Source of the DNA: Pseudodesulfovibrio thermohalotolerans
GTDB lineage: Bacteria; Desulfobacterota; Desulfovibrionia; Desulfovibrionales; Desulfovibrionaceae
DNA: 64,000 bases
Assembly: GCF_021353295.2 (NCBI RefSeq)
Contig: NZ_CP120635.1
Coordinates: forward strand, 497,501-561,500
Direction of reading: 5' to 3'
Shown: piece by piece, positions 47,356-55,159 of the stretch
Position numbering within the stretch: position 1 is the first letter of the stretch
Layout of the letters: each line of letters starts with the position of its first letter
Made by a program: the position numbers and the translations under genes
Notes under the pieces: generated by a model
Seen by the model: only the letters and a program-made list of their open reading frames with translations
Databases searched by the model: none
Told to the model about the DNA's origin: nothing

Positions 47356-50300
47356 ATGTGGAGATTGGGTTTAGATATTGGCAGTAATTCCATAGGATGG
47401 GCGGTGCTTTGCCTTGAGGACTTAGGCCATGGCTATGAGCCATATAAAATTATTGACATGGGTGTCCGCATTTTTCCGGATGGTCGAGAACCTGCCGGTA
47501 CAGATAGAAAAACAGGATTGCCAAAGATTGGAGAATCTCTTGCGGTAACCCGGCGCATGGCAAGGGGGATGCGCCGCAACCGTGATCGGAGATTGAAACG
47601 CATACGCGTCTTTGCCGACAGGTTGGTCGAGTTCGGTCTTATTCCGCAGAAAGGCGTTGCAGGCAGAAATGAATACAAGACCGGCAGAATGGACATGTCT
47701 ATTGATCCCTACGAAGCAAGAGCCAAGGCTGCCGTTGGGATAGTCAGTAAGAATGAACTGGCCCGTGCGTTATTGCATCTCTGCAAACGGAGAGGCTTTC
47801 TTTCTAATCGTAAAACCGATGGCGAAGACAAAGAGGCTTCCGAAAGAAAGGGGGCCATGCAGGGATTAACAGCCATTCTTGAAGAGCGGGAATTGACCTT
47901 GGGTCAATACCTTCGTGATCGTATTGCTTTTGACAAACACGTCCGCTTTCGGGGAGCCGAATTTGATGATACTGCCGGGACTGTCGCAATTTATCCTACC
48001 AGGGCCATGTACGCGGATGAATTTAACGCCATAAGGAAGAAGCAGGGAACCACCCATCTTACTGATGAGCAGTGGGATGAATTATTTGATATTTTTTCTT
48101 TTCAGAGACCTTTGCTCCCCAAAGAACCAGGCGCTTGTTCTTTTGAACACGGACGGGATGGACGGGAGGAGCATCCAAGGGCGTGGCGACATCTTCCCAT
48201 ATCCCACACATTCCGTATTCTACAGGAAGTAAACAACCTGCGGTTTCAGGCCGAAGAGGGTGACAGAGAGTTGTCCCAGGAACATCGGGCAAGCCTTGTC
48301 GAAGCCTTGGAACATCAGAAATCCATGTCCTTTTCAAAAGTACGTTCTCTCCTCAACTTGCCGAGGACTTCCAGTTTCAATCTGGAAAGTGAAAGGCGGA
48401 AAAAGTTGGATGGAAATGCAACAGGGTGCGACATGCGCGTCCTTTTTACAACCCATGGCTGTGATTGGGACAATTTGGGATCCAGCGTTCAAAACGACGT
48501 CGTGCAAATGATACATGATGCTAGGGGTCTAGCGGAGTTTATGGCGGCTAATTGTGAACGCCATTGGGATTTGCCCGGCGGCCTAATTCGTGATCTTTCA
48601 AAGAAATATTACCCGTCGTCCCACGGACATATCTCCCGCCGTTGCATGGAAAAGCTGCTCCCGTACATGCGGGATGGGATGCAGTATTGGGAAGCGGCAA
48701 GGGAGGTCTATGGGGACCATACTGATTACAGCCAGTTCTCAACAGGCGAGGTCCTGGAAGAACTGCCCTATTACGGCGAGGTGTTGCGCGGGGCGACAGT
48801 TCCGGTTGCCGTGACGCCCAATACTCCTGAGGAAGAGGCAAACTACGGAAAAATTCCCAATCCCACAGTACACGTCGCTCTTAACCAACTGCGGAAGCTC
48901 ATAAATACCCTTGTGAAGCGGTATGGCTCCCCCTACGACATTCATCTGGAATTAGCCCGGAATGTAAAGAAGGCGGGGAAAAACTATCAGGAATTGTTGA
49001 AGGGGCTGGCCGATAATACCGGAAAGAACGAAAAGCGACGCAAGCAATACGAAGAATGCTTTCCAGGCCAGATTCCTTCTGGTTTGGATATGATCAAGAT
49101 GCGGCTATGGGAGGAGTTGGCCGAAGATGATACCGATGACGGTCGTCAGGCCATGGCCCGAATGGACATATATACCGGGCGGACCATCGGTTTCCGGCAG
49201 TTATTCAGTGACGAGGTAGAGATCGAGCACATCCTTCCCTATGGTAGAACGTACGACAACTCCATAGCTAACAGGACCGTGACCTTCCGTGATGTCAACC
49301 GCAGGAAAGGCGGCGACAAACTGCCGTACCAGTTTGCCCAAGGCGATTCAGAGATCGACGCCGAGGCTATGCGGGCGAGAGCGAAACGCCTGCCGCGTGC
49401 CAAAAGATGGCGGTTCGGGCCCGATGCCGCCGAGGTCTATGAACAGATTCTCACCAAAAGCATGACCCTTGAAGAGCGGCGTGAGTACGATGCCGATTCG
49501 AGCGGCACCTTTATTGATCGTCAACTTGTGGATACACAGTACATATCGCGGATCGCGGCAAGATATCTTTCTCCGGTTGTAGGAGAACCGTCACGAGTGG
49601 TCCCGGTCAATGGCCATGTCACCAATCTAATCCGCAATAAGTGGCAGATCAACGCAATCAAGGCCAAGGGGAAGGACGAAGAGCGGCGGGATCACCGCCA
49701 CCATGCCGAGGACGCACTGATTGTCGCGCTGGCCGACAGAAGCCTTGTGAAGCGCATAGCCGATAAGACCCGTGAAGAACAGGAAGGCCGCAAGGATTAT
49801 AAAGCAAAATTGCGCTTCCCGGAACGTCCCGCTTGGGCAACGGATGCACGGATCAAGGAGGTCGCCGAAAAGATAAATGTTTCATTCCGTCAGGATCACA
49901 GCCGAGAGTCAAAATTGTATCAGGAAACGGCCTATGGGCTGTTGGATAAAAATGACCGATGGCACAAACAAGGATTTCACGGAGTGGTGCGGCGGCCTGT
50001 TACGTCTTTGAAAGAAAAAGAGGTAAATCTAATACGTGACGATGCGGTGCGTTCGGCTGTCGCGGATTTCTTGGATCTTCCTGAGGTCAGGGCGTTGAAA
50101 AAGTGGGAGGACAAGCTTGCTTTGCTTGCGCGAACTCCTATTCGGGTTGGCTCCGCACAAAACAAAACACGGTTGCGCAGGGTGCGCATCGTGATTAAGA
50201 ATCAGTCTATCCAACCTATTAAGAGCGCTCCATATAAGGGATACTCAACAGATTCCATTGCCTTTTGCGATATCTGGTATACTCCAAATTTAAAACGAAA

Positions 50301-50646
50301 GGGCAAGGCTAATGGGCATTGGAACTTTGTTGGCACATACGTCAGCTATGCCGACGCCAAGGCCTTTGAGAATAATGAAGATGCACTCCATCTAAAATAT
50401 AGGCCGCATCCGGCGGCGCGGAAGGTTATGCGTCTTTTCAAAAATGACATGGTGATGTTGACGGATGTCCAGGGCAGGGAGCAACTGACGCGGGTAGCGG
50501 GTTATTCCGCGACGGCCAATACGCTTGATGTTCGTAATCATACGGAGAGTGGAGGCAAACAGAATTTTAAGGCGATACCCGTGTTGATGGGGAAAATGAT
50601 CATGCGAAAGGTTCATGTGACCGTGGATGGGCGAATCCTACGCTGA
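47356..50646 (+). CDS. cas9: Cas9, type II-C RNA-guided endonuclease
   Basis: A 1096-aa Cas9. RuvC-I is at the N-terminus (LGLDIGSNSIGWAV, Asp7), followed by an Arg-rich bridge helix (RRMARGMRRNRDRRLKRIRV). RuvC-II has the catalytic Glu532 (IHLELARNVKKAGK), HNH has His625 (EVEIEHILPYGRTYDNSIAN), and RuvC-III has His783/Asp786 (RDHRHHAEDALIVALADR). All nuclease residues are intact. The compact length, no csn2 or cas4, and the cas9-cas1-cas2 order give subtype II-C. ATG 47356 is favoured by AAGGA at 47343 and by homology starting at once. The PAM cannot be told from sequence. Confidence 0.97.
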   Translation: MWRLGLDIGSNSIGWAVLCLEDLGHGYEPYKIIDMGVRIFPDGREPAGTDRKTGLPKIGESLAVTRRMARGMRRNRDRRLKRIRVFADRLVEFGLIPQKGVAGRNEYKTGRMDMSIDPYEARAKAAVGIVSKNELARALLHLCKRRGFLSNRKTDGEDKEASERKGAMQGLTAILEERELTLGQYLRDRIAFDKHVRFRGAEFDDTAGTVAIYPTRAMYADEFNAIRKKQGTTHLTDEQWDELFDIFSFQRPLLPKEPGACSFEHGRDGREEHPRAWRHLPISHTFRILQEVNNLRFQAEEGDRELSQEHRASLVEALEHQKSMSFSKVRSLLNLPRTSSFNLESERRKKLDGNATGCDMRVLFTTHGCDWDNLGSSVQNDVVQMIHDARGLAEFMAANCERHWDLPGGLIRDLSKKYYPSSHGHISRRCMEKLLPYMRDGMQYWEAAREVYGDHTDYSQFSTGEVLEELPYYGEVLRGATVPVAVTPNTPEEEANYGKIPNPTVHVALNQLRKLINTLVKRYGSPYDIHLELARNVKKAGKNYQELLKGLADNTGKNEKRRKQYEECFPGQIPSGLDMIKMRLWEELAEDDTDDGRQAMARMDIYTGRTIGFRQLFSDEVEIEHILPYGRTYDNSIANRTVTFRDVNRRKGGDKLPYQFAQGDSEIDAEAMRARAKRLPRAKRWRFGPDAAEVYEQILTKSMTLEERREYDADSSGTFIDRQLVDTQYISRIAARYLSPVVGEPSRVVPVNGHVTNLIRNKWQINAIKAKGKDEERRDHRHHAEDALIVALADRSLVKRIADKTREEQEGRKDYKAKLRFPERPAWATDARIKEVAEKINVSFRQDHSRESKLYQETAYGLLDKNDRWHKQGFHGVVRRPVTSLKEKEVNLIRDDAVRSAVADFLDLPEVRALKKWEDKLALLARTPIRVGSAQNKTRLRRVRIVIKNQSIQPIKSAPYKGYSTDSIAFCDIWYTPNLKRKGKANGHWNFVGTYVSYADAKAFENNEDALHLKYRPHPAARKVMRLFKNDMVMLTDVQGREQLTRVAGYSATANTLDVRNHTESGGKQNFKAIPVLMGKMIMRKVHVTVDGRILR

Positions 50647-50670
50647 TTCGATACACCTAAACTGAAAGTG

Positions 50671-50702
50671 AAAGCCCTCCGATAGGAATTGAGGAGGGCT
50701 TT
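50671..50702 (+). promoter_or_regulatory. Hairpin covering the cas1 ribosome-binding site
   Basis: AAAGCCCTCC (50671-50680) and GGAGGGCTTT (50693-50702) form a perfect 10-bp stem with a 12-nt loop. GGAGG at 50693-50697 is the cas1 Shine-Dalgarno, 8 nt before ATG 50706, so pairing would hide it. Downstream T residues are few, so translational control or attenuation is more likely than full termination. Confidence 0.75.
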
Positions 50703-50705
50703 CGT

Positions 50706-51605
50706 ATGATAGACGGAATCGTCGAAATCGCCGAAGACGGGCGCTACCTGTCTGTGTATCGTGGCTTTCTTGTCGTGGCGGACAAGGAAATCACTTTAGG
50801 TCGGGTTCCACTAGCCGATATCTCGGCGCTCATCCTGTCCGCCAATCAGGCGAGCCTTTCCAAAAATTTGATGGTGGCTTTAGCAGAACAAAGCACCGCA
50901 GTCATCTGTTGTGGCAAAAACTATCTGCCAACATCCATAGCACTTCCCTACTCGGGGAATTATGAATCTGGTCACAGAGTGCGTAGCCAGATCAATGCTA
51001 GCCGTCCGTTATGCAAGCAGCTTTGGAGACGACTTGTTCAGGAAAAAATACGTAATCAAGGCGAAGTTCTAAGCTGGCTGGATATAGGCGAATCAAGCCG
51101 TTCAGTGGCGGCCATGGAGCGGCGGGTGCGGTCGGGTGATCCGGACAACTTGGAGGCCCAGGCTGCGAAGCGGTATTGGCGAGTGGCGGTTCGCCCTGGT
51201 TTTGTGCGGGATCGTTTTGCCGAAGATGAGAACCTGTTGTTTAACTATATTTATACGGTGCTTCGTGCCGCCGTCGCTCGGGCGGTTGTGGGGGCCGGGT
51301 TGCTTCCAGCCCTTGGTGTGCACCACAGGGGACGGCTCAATCCGTTTTCCTTGGTGGATGATCTTATGGAGCCCTACCGTCCTTTGGCAGACAGTGTGGT
51401 GTTGGAACTGTGCTCTGAAGCAGAACCTGTTGAATTGACGCCGAAGACGAAACGGCGGCTTGCCTCTGTGCTTCGTTTGGATCTTAAGATGGAAAAGGGG
51501 AGGTCTCCTCTGTGCGAGGTGCTGCATACCTTGGCTTATTCATTGGTGCAGAGTTACGAGGACCACGCGGTTCACCTGCGTTTTGGAGAGATGCTTTTGC
51601 CGTAG
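50706..51605 (+). CDS. cas1: Cas1 integrase for spacer acquisition
   Basis: A 299-aa type II Cas1. The metal-binding residues are in NLEAQAAKRYWRVAV (Glu) and GVHHRGRLNPFSLVDDLMEP (His and the Asp/Glu pair). The N-terminal beta-domain opens VEIAEDGRYLSVYRGFLVV. With Cas2 it inserts new spacers into the array. It starts 59 bp after cas9 with a hairpin in the gap, and its stop is 8 bp before cas2. No frameshift or missing catalytic residue is seen, so adaptation should be possible if expressed. Confidence 0.96.
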   Translation: MIDGIVEIAEDGRYLSVYRGFLVVADKEITLGRVPLADISALILSANQASLSKNLMVALAEQSTAVICCGKNYLPTSIALPYSGNYESGHRVRSQINASRPLCKQLWRRLVQEKIRNQGEVLSWLDIGESSRSVAAMERRVRSGDPDNLEAQAAKRYWRVAVRPGFVRDRFAEDENLLFNYIYTVLRAAVARAVVGAGLLPALGVHHRGRLNPFSLVDDLMEPYRPLADSVVLELCSEAEPVELTPKTKRRLASVLRLDLKMEKGRSPLCEVLHTLAYSLVQSYEDHAVHLRFGEMLLP

Positions 51606-51613
51606 GGGTGGAG

Positions 51614-51946
51614 ATGCGAACTGAATTGAGCGGGTACAGAATCATGTGGATGATGGTTATGTTTGATCTACCTGTGGTGACATCAAAGGAGCGCAAGGCG
51701 GCGGGGATATTTCGCAAGCATTTGCAGAACCTTGGATTTGAGATGGCTCAATTTTCCATATACTACCGAGTGATGGGGAGCAAAGAGATTGCCAAGCGGT
51801 ATTTGAAGCAAATTGAAGAGAAAGTGCCCAAAGATGGTAGTGTAAATATTTTAACTATCACGGATAAACAATACGAGAACATGGTGTGCTTCACGGGCAG
51901 GGAAAAAGTTAAGCCACCGGAGGTCCTACAACTGTCGCTTTTTTGA
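51614..51946 (+). CDS. cas2: Cas2
   Basis: A 110-aa Cas2 with the ferredoxin-like opening MMVMFDLPVVTSKERKAAGI, the Asp of FDLP at the usual place, and the typical FSIYYRVMGSKEIAKRYLKQ second half. It forms the Cas1-Cas2 integration complex. ATG 51614 has GGGTGGAG upstream. A longer reading from 51512 overlaps the cas1 3' end and is rejected. Confidence 0.95.
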   Translation: MRTELSGYRIMWMMVMFDLPVVTSKERKAAGIFRKHLQNLGFEMAQFSIYYRVMGSKEIAKRYLKQIEEKVPKDGSVNILTITDKQYENMVCFTGREKVKPPEVLQLSLF

Positions 51947-52001
51947 AAAAATGGCTCTTCAGATCTTCAAAATACTGTCTGCAAGACGTTTTCCTTCGGC
52001 C

Positions 52002-52046
52002 ATATGCGCTATAACCAGTATTATTATAGCTGGTTATAGCGCATAT
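52002..52046. repeat. Perfect 17-bp palindrome abutting the first CRISPR repeat
   Basis: ATATGCGCTATAACCAG (52002-52018) and CTGGTTATAGCGCATAT (52030-52046) pair perfectly around an 11-nt AT-rich loop. The right arm ends exactly one base before the first repeat (52047). It lies at the cas2-proximal end of the array, between cas2 and the repeats. It could be a leader anchoring element, a terminator for minus-strand pre-crRNA, or an IHF/Cas1-docking structure. Confidence 0.9.
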
Positions 52047-52735
52047 AGCGTAGCAGAAGAGGAAATGGGGTCAAGCCGCAACCCCTGACTGCAAACCGAC
52101 AACTCCCGCGTTAGCGTAGCAGAAGAGGAAATGGGGTCAAGCCGCAACGCATTGGCCAGAATAGTTTCCTCCAACAGGAGCGTAGCAGAAGAGGAAATGG
52201 GGTCAAGCCGCAACTCGCCGAGAACGGCGGATGGGCTCTGTTTAAGCGTAGCAGAAGAGGAAATGGGGTCAAGCCGCAACCCAATAGGGAATAGATAAGG
52301 CCATGAAAATAGCGTAGCAGAAGAGGAAATGGGGTCAAGCCGCAACACAAGGAGGTCAAGTAACATGCAGAGAGCAAGCGTAGCAGAAGAGGAAATGGGG
52401 TCAAGCCGCAACCGGGAGCGTGGCGAAAACGAACGGCTTGGCAGCGTAGCAGAAGAGGAAATGGGGTCAAGCCGCAACTTGAGACCGTGGAGACAAGTCC
52501 TTGCTCCGAGCGTAGCAGAAGAGGAAATGGGGTCAAGCCGCAACCTTCCAAGGCGACGTTTTTCTTGCGGTTCGAGCGTAGCAGAAGAGGAAATGGGGTC
52601 AAGCCGCAACTCGCCAACCGCGCTGAGTGGGTAGCGGTCTAGCGTAGCAGAAGAGGAAATGGGGTCAAGCCGCAACGCAACGTTGGTTCGAGGACGACGC
52701 CGGTCCAGCGTAGCAGAAGAGGAAATGGGGTCAAG
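52047..52735 (-). CRISPR. Type II-C CRISPR array, 11 repeats, 10 spacers
   Basis: Ten full 36-bp repeats and one truncated repeat occur every 66 bp exactly: starts 52047, 52113, 52179, 52245, 52311, 52377, 52443, 52509, 52575, 52641 and 52707. All ten spacers are 30 nt. In crRNA orientation (minus strand) the repeat reads GTTGCGGCTTGACCCC..., ends TGCTACGCT, and is the form that pairs with the tracrRNA candidate. Full repeats are identical. The right-most repeat (52707-52735) keeps only 29 bp, which marks one end as old. Spacer targets cannot be told; none matches this window by eye. Confidence 0.97.
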
Positions 52736-52737
52736 GT

Positions 52738-52798
52738 GGTGGGCCCTCAGGAGGGCCCTTGGGGCCCACCGAGACTCCTTGAAGCTACGTGAAGCTAC
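52738..52798. repeat. GC-rich inverted and direct repeats at the element's right end
   Basis: GGTGGGCCC (52738-52746) is inverted as GGGCCCACC (52762-52770), with an inner palindrome GGGCCCTC / GAGGGCCC. Then TGAAGCTAC occurs twice in tandem (52780-52798). GGTGGGCCC also occurs twice at 43595-43615 near the integrase stop. These look like arm-type recombinase sites, and they break the last CRISPR repeat. Confidence 0.6.
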
Positions 52799-52840
52799 AA
52801 AAAGTTCAATAAAATTAGGTGGTGAAAGCTAGAATTCGCA

Positions 52841-52886
52841 CCTGTCACGCCGGAGGCCGCGAGTTCGAGTCTCGTCGGCTCCGCCA
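52841..52886 (+). repeat. Right attachment site (attR), truncated tRNA-Asp 3' end
   Basis: The 46-bp copy of the tRNA-Asp 3' end. It has no 5' half, so it is not a tRNA gene. T-stem bases differ from attL at four positions in a compensating way (GCGAG..CTCGT here, GAGGG..CCCTT in the tRNA). The sequence after it (AAGAACAAGGATCTTA) also resembles the downstream side of attL. Confidence 0.93.
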
Positions 52887-52895
52887 GTAAAGAAC

Positions 52896-52926
52896 AAGGA
52901 TCTTAGCCTCTTATGTTAAGATCCTT
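52896..52926. terminator. Former tRNA-Asp terminator next to attR
   Basis: AAGGATCTTA and TAAGATCCTT form a 10-bp stem followed by T5. It parallels the hairpin at 43538-43568 and is probably the original terminator of the tRNA gene before integration. Confidence 0.75.
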
Positions 52927-53175
52927 TTTCTATTTTCTGGTCCGAAAAACATCGGACACATCCATTGGACACATTTTTATTTTTAGGTAGTAATCGCGAA
53001 GGGTTGGAATGTCCGTTTTGTCGCGGCTTCCGGCTGGATGCACTTATCTCTTTGGATTTGCTTGGAAAGTGGGATGGGTCAGGTCTCACAGTGAATCGAA
53101 GAAATTTTCGATTTCTTCAGAATCTCCAATGTAGCAAATCGTTGTTTGGTATTCTTCGTCGAATTTCAACTTTTG
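52927..53175. other. Flank between attR and IS3 copy B, no gene found
   Basis: About 250 bp with no convincing coding sequence. A 71-aa reading from 52965 has a CxxC (ECPFCRGF), but its end enters the IS, and it lacks a ribosome-binding site. This may be the truncated 5' part of a former gene. Confidence 0.4.
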
Positions 53176-53201
53176 TGTAAAGTCCCCCATCTTAGGGCCA
53201 G

Positions 53202-54044
53202 CTAGTAGTAGAGGCTTCCCGCCGTTTTTTGGTGAGAGCCCAGAGGGCAGGGGGTACCCCCTGCCCTCTGGGCTGCAAATTCCACTGGCGTCATGTCGCC
53301 TAGCGATTCATGAGGCCGATCTTCGTTGTACTCCCTGATAAATCTCTCCGTGCATTCACGCACTTCGCTCAAGCTATCGAAGATATACAAGTCCAAGACC
53401 TCTTCCCGATAGGTCCGGTTGAAACGCTCAATATATGAGTTTTGCGTCGGCTTGCCTGGCTGTATGAACTCCAGCCCAACACCGTGCTGATCAGCCCAGG
53501 CTGCCATGGCCGAACTGGCAAATTCAGGTCCGTTGTCCATCCTCAGCTTTTCCGGGTAACGACCTCTTTCTTCGGCTACCCGGTCAAGTACCCTGAGCAC
53601 TCTTCCGGCTGGCAGGTTGGTGTCTACTTCCACGGCAAGCACCTCTCGATTGAAATCGTCAACAGCATTAAATGTTCTGAAAGCCCGCCCGCTGTAGAGA
53701 GTGTCACGCATGAAATCAATCGACCAACAATGGTTCGCCAGCAGCGGCTGGGCCACGGCTTTCCTTGTCCTTTGGGGGCGACGTTTCTTTGCCTTGCGTT
53801 TCAAATTCATTTTCAACAAGCAATAAACCCGCCAGACGCGTTTGTGATTCCAAGGGGTCCCCTGCTTGCGAAGCACAGCAAAAAGCTTACTGAAGCCCCA
53901 TGTGGGCTTTTTCTCGGCCAGTTCAGTCAAAGCGGCGATGACGGTACTATCGTCGCGCGGATGAGGCTTGTACGCGTAGTAGCTCCGGCTGACGCCAAGA
54001 GCTGTACAAGCCTTGCGGACACTCATCTCGAACTCACAGATCAT
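53202..54044 (-). CDS. IS3-family transposase OrfB
   Basis: A 280-aa DDE transposase. The integrase core is intact ([58 protein letters not shown]). In the IS3 family the active enzyme is a frameshift fusion with OrfA; the ATG at 54044 may be used only as an internal start. The slippery A8 lies at the end of orfA, where a -1 shift leads into this frame ([12 protein letters not shown]). All three catalytic acidic residues are present. Confidence 0.92.
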   Translation of the reverse strand: MICEFEMSVRKACTALGVSRSYYAYKPHPRDDSTVIAALTELAEKKPTWGFSKLFAVLRKQGTPWNHKRVWRVYCLLKMNLKRKAKKRRPQRTRKAVAQPLLANHCWSIDFMRDTLYSGRAFRTFNAVDDFNREVLAVEVDTNLPAGRVLRVLDRVAEERGRYPEKLRMDNGPEFASSAMAAWADQHGVGLEFIQPGKPTQNSYIERFNRTYREEVLDLYIFDSLSEVRECTERFIREYNEDRPHESLGDMTPVEFAAQRAGGTPCPLGSHQKTAGSLYY

Positions 54045-54076
54045 GTGCGTGACGAGCTGTTTTCGCTGAACCGGCC

Positions 54077-54343
54077 TCAGAGTTTTTTTTCGATGACATC
54101 CTTGAGAGCCATGTTTTCCAGGCTCAGATCCGCAAACATCTGCTTGAGCTTACGGTTTTCTGCCTCAAGGTCTTTCATCCGCTCTATGTCGGACGCCTCC
54201 ATGCCGCCGTACTTGGACTTCCATTTGTAGTACGTAGCGTTGCTCACGCCGTGCTCTCGGCAGACGTCCTTGACCGTCCGTCCACTTTCCACGGATTTCA
54301 AAATCCGCACGATCTGGTGCTCAGTGAATCTTGATTTGCGCAT
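54077..54343 (-). CDS. IS3-family transposase OrfA
   Basis: An 88-aa helix-turn-helix protein with C-terminal coiled coil ([20 protein letters not shown]). It binds the terminal repeats. It ends VIEKKL at an A8 run that permits -1 frameshift into OrfB. The HTH part is the same as in copy A. Confidence 0.9.
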   Translation of the reverse strand: MRKSRFTEHQIVRILKSVESGRTVKDVCREHGVSNATYYKWKSKYGGMEASDIERMKDLEAENRKLKQMFADLSLENMALKDVIEKKL

Positions 54344-54415
54344 GTGAAACTCCTGGGCGCAGTTTGGGCCAGAAGTCTCTACTTTGCAATGGACCTACTA
54401 TACGGGGACTTTACA

Positions 54416-54632
54416 GCGTCACGAAAGCAAGTCGGCTCGAAAATTGAAGCCGCACCTTTTGACCTTTGAAGACTGTGCTGCCGCCAACTGCCCGGATGAG
54501 AAGAAAGAGCGGAAGGGCTTTCACTGCATTCTCGCCGCAGAGAAAAATTATGACTACCTGTGCTCGATCGTTGAGGCTGACAAGAACTTTGCGCTTAAAG
54601 GCGATATGCTCAAGTTGCTCAAGAAGGTATGA
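54416..54632 (+). pseudogene. C-terminal fragment of an unknown gene
   Basis: About 72 residues read from the IS3 edge (HESKSARKLKPHLLTFEDCA, CPDEKKERKGFHCILAAEKN, ADKNFALKGDMLKLLKKV) with a proper stop. The 5' part is missing, presumably lost in the rearrangement at the IS copy B. I do not recognise the family. Confidence 0.55.
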
Positions 54633-54711
54633 CGTCGCCCCAAAGTTGCTGTTTGGCAAGTCTCGATGAATAGTATAATCGGTATTGTCGAATCGAAACA
54701 GAGAGTCTTAC

Positions 54712-55122
54712 ATGAATTACATGTTTTTATTGTTGGTTTTCGCCGGGTTGGCTGCGCTGGGTGCAGTTGCTCTTGTTTGTCGGGCTTATGTCTTGGGCAA
54801 TAGATCAGAGACAAAGAGTAATGGGTGGACACTCCTCGTTGGGGCTTTGGTTGTCGTCATATTAGCAGTGCCTTGCAGCGTCATTGCTTTTGTTGGTCAT
54901 GCATTTATCGATGTTAATTCTGATCTTGATTGGGTTAAATCAATTACGTCTTGGATCGTTGTGCCTCCACTATGCTACTATTTGTTATATTGTTTGGCTC
55001 GCCGTTTTCACTTTTTCAGGACATATTCATGTAAGTCTTGGGTCCTACTCGCGTATTCAGGTGTATTGACTACCTGGGCATTTGAGGCACTGATAATGTA
55101 CGAGTTAGCCACAACATCATGA
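54712..55122 (+). CDS. Small integral membrane protein
   Basis: A 136-aa protein with four predicted transmembrane segments (YMFLLLVFAGLAALGAVALV, GWTLLVGALVVVILAVPCSV, ITSWIVVPPLCYYLLYCLAR, CKSWVLLAYSGVLTTWAFEA). No family recognised. The Met at 54712 is the first in a hydrophobic start. The AT-rich codon usage differs from core genes and supports accessory origin. It converges on the split gene at 55160. Confidence 0.65.
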   Translation: MNYMFLLLVFAGLAALGAVALVCRAYVLGNRSETKSNGWTLLVGALVVVILAVPCSVIAFVGHAFIDVNSDLDWVKSITSWIVVPPLCYYLLYCLARRFHFFRTYSCKSWVLLAYSGVLTTWAFEALIMYELATTS

Positions 55123-55159
55123 TGGTTATAGGGAGAGGCTCAGGCCTCTCCCTTCCTGT

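Larger units (their letters stand above)
43529..52886. mobile_element. ~9.4-kb tRNA-Asp-integrated element carrying a complete type II-C CRISPR-Cas system
   Basis: The element is bounded by the duplicated tRNA-Asp 3' end (43483-43528 and 52841-52886). Inside: tyrosine integrase next to the tRNA, an excisionase-like HTH protein, a Rep_trans replication initiator with one nonsense codon, an unknown 296-aa gene, tracrRNA candidate, cas9, cas1, cas2 and the CRISPR array at the far end. Apart from one copy of each gene there is no conjugation or capsid set, so it resembles a small integrative/mobilisable or phage-satellite element. Base composition looks lower in GC than the flanking core genes. 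Confidence 0.9.
53176..54415 (-). mobile_element. IS3-family element, copy B (intact)
   Basis: A 1240-bp element with the same ends as copy A (TGTAAAGTCCCC and GGGGACTTTACA) and an intact orfA-orfB pair. Its flanks (left TTTG, right GCGT) show no target duplication, unlike copy A. A deletion or homologous exchange beside it is likely. It is the probable source of active transposase for both copies. Confidence 0.94.

Noticed and set aside
52034..52675. Protein readings across the CRISPR array
   Set aside because: They translate the 36-bp repeat unit every 22 residues; this is an artefact of the array.
52083..52706. Self-targeting spacers
   Set aside because: I compared the ten spacers with the window by eye and found no match; a genome-wide search would be needed.
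52047..52735. Array transcription on the plus strand from a cas2-side leader
   Set aside because: The anti-repeat and the promoter-like TTGACC/TGCTACGCT boxes both support the minus strand, though the truncated repeat at the right end leaves some doubt on adaptation polarity.
52841..52886. A second tRNA gene at the element's right end
   Set aside because: Only the 3' 46 nt exist; the D-arm and acceptor 5' strand are absent, so it is an attachment site.
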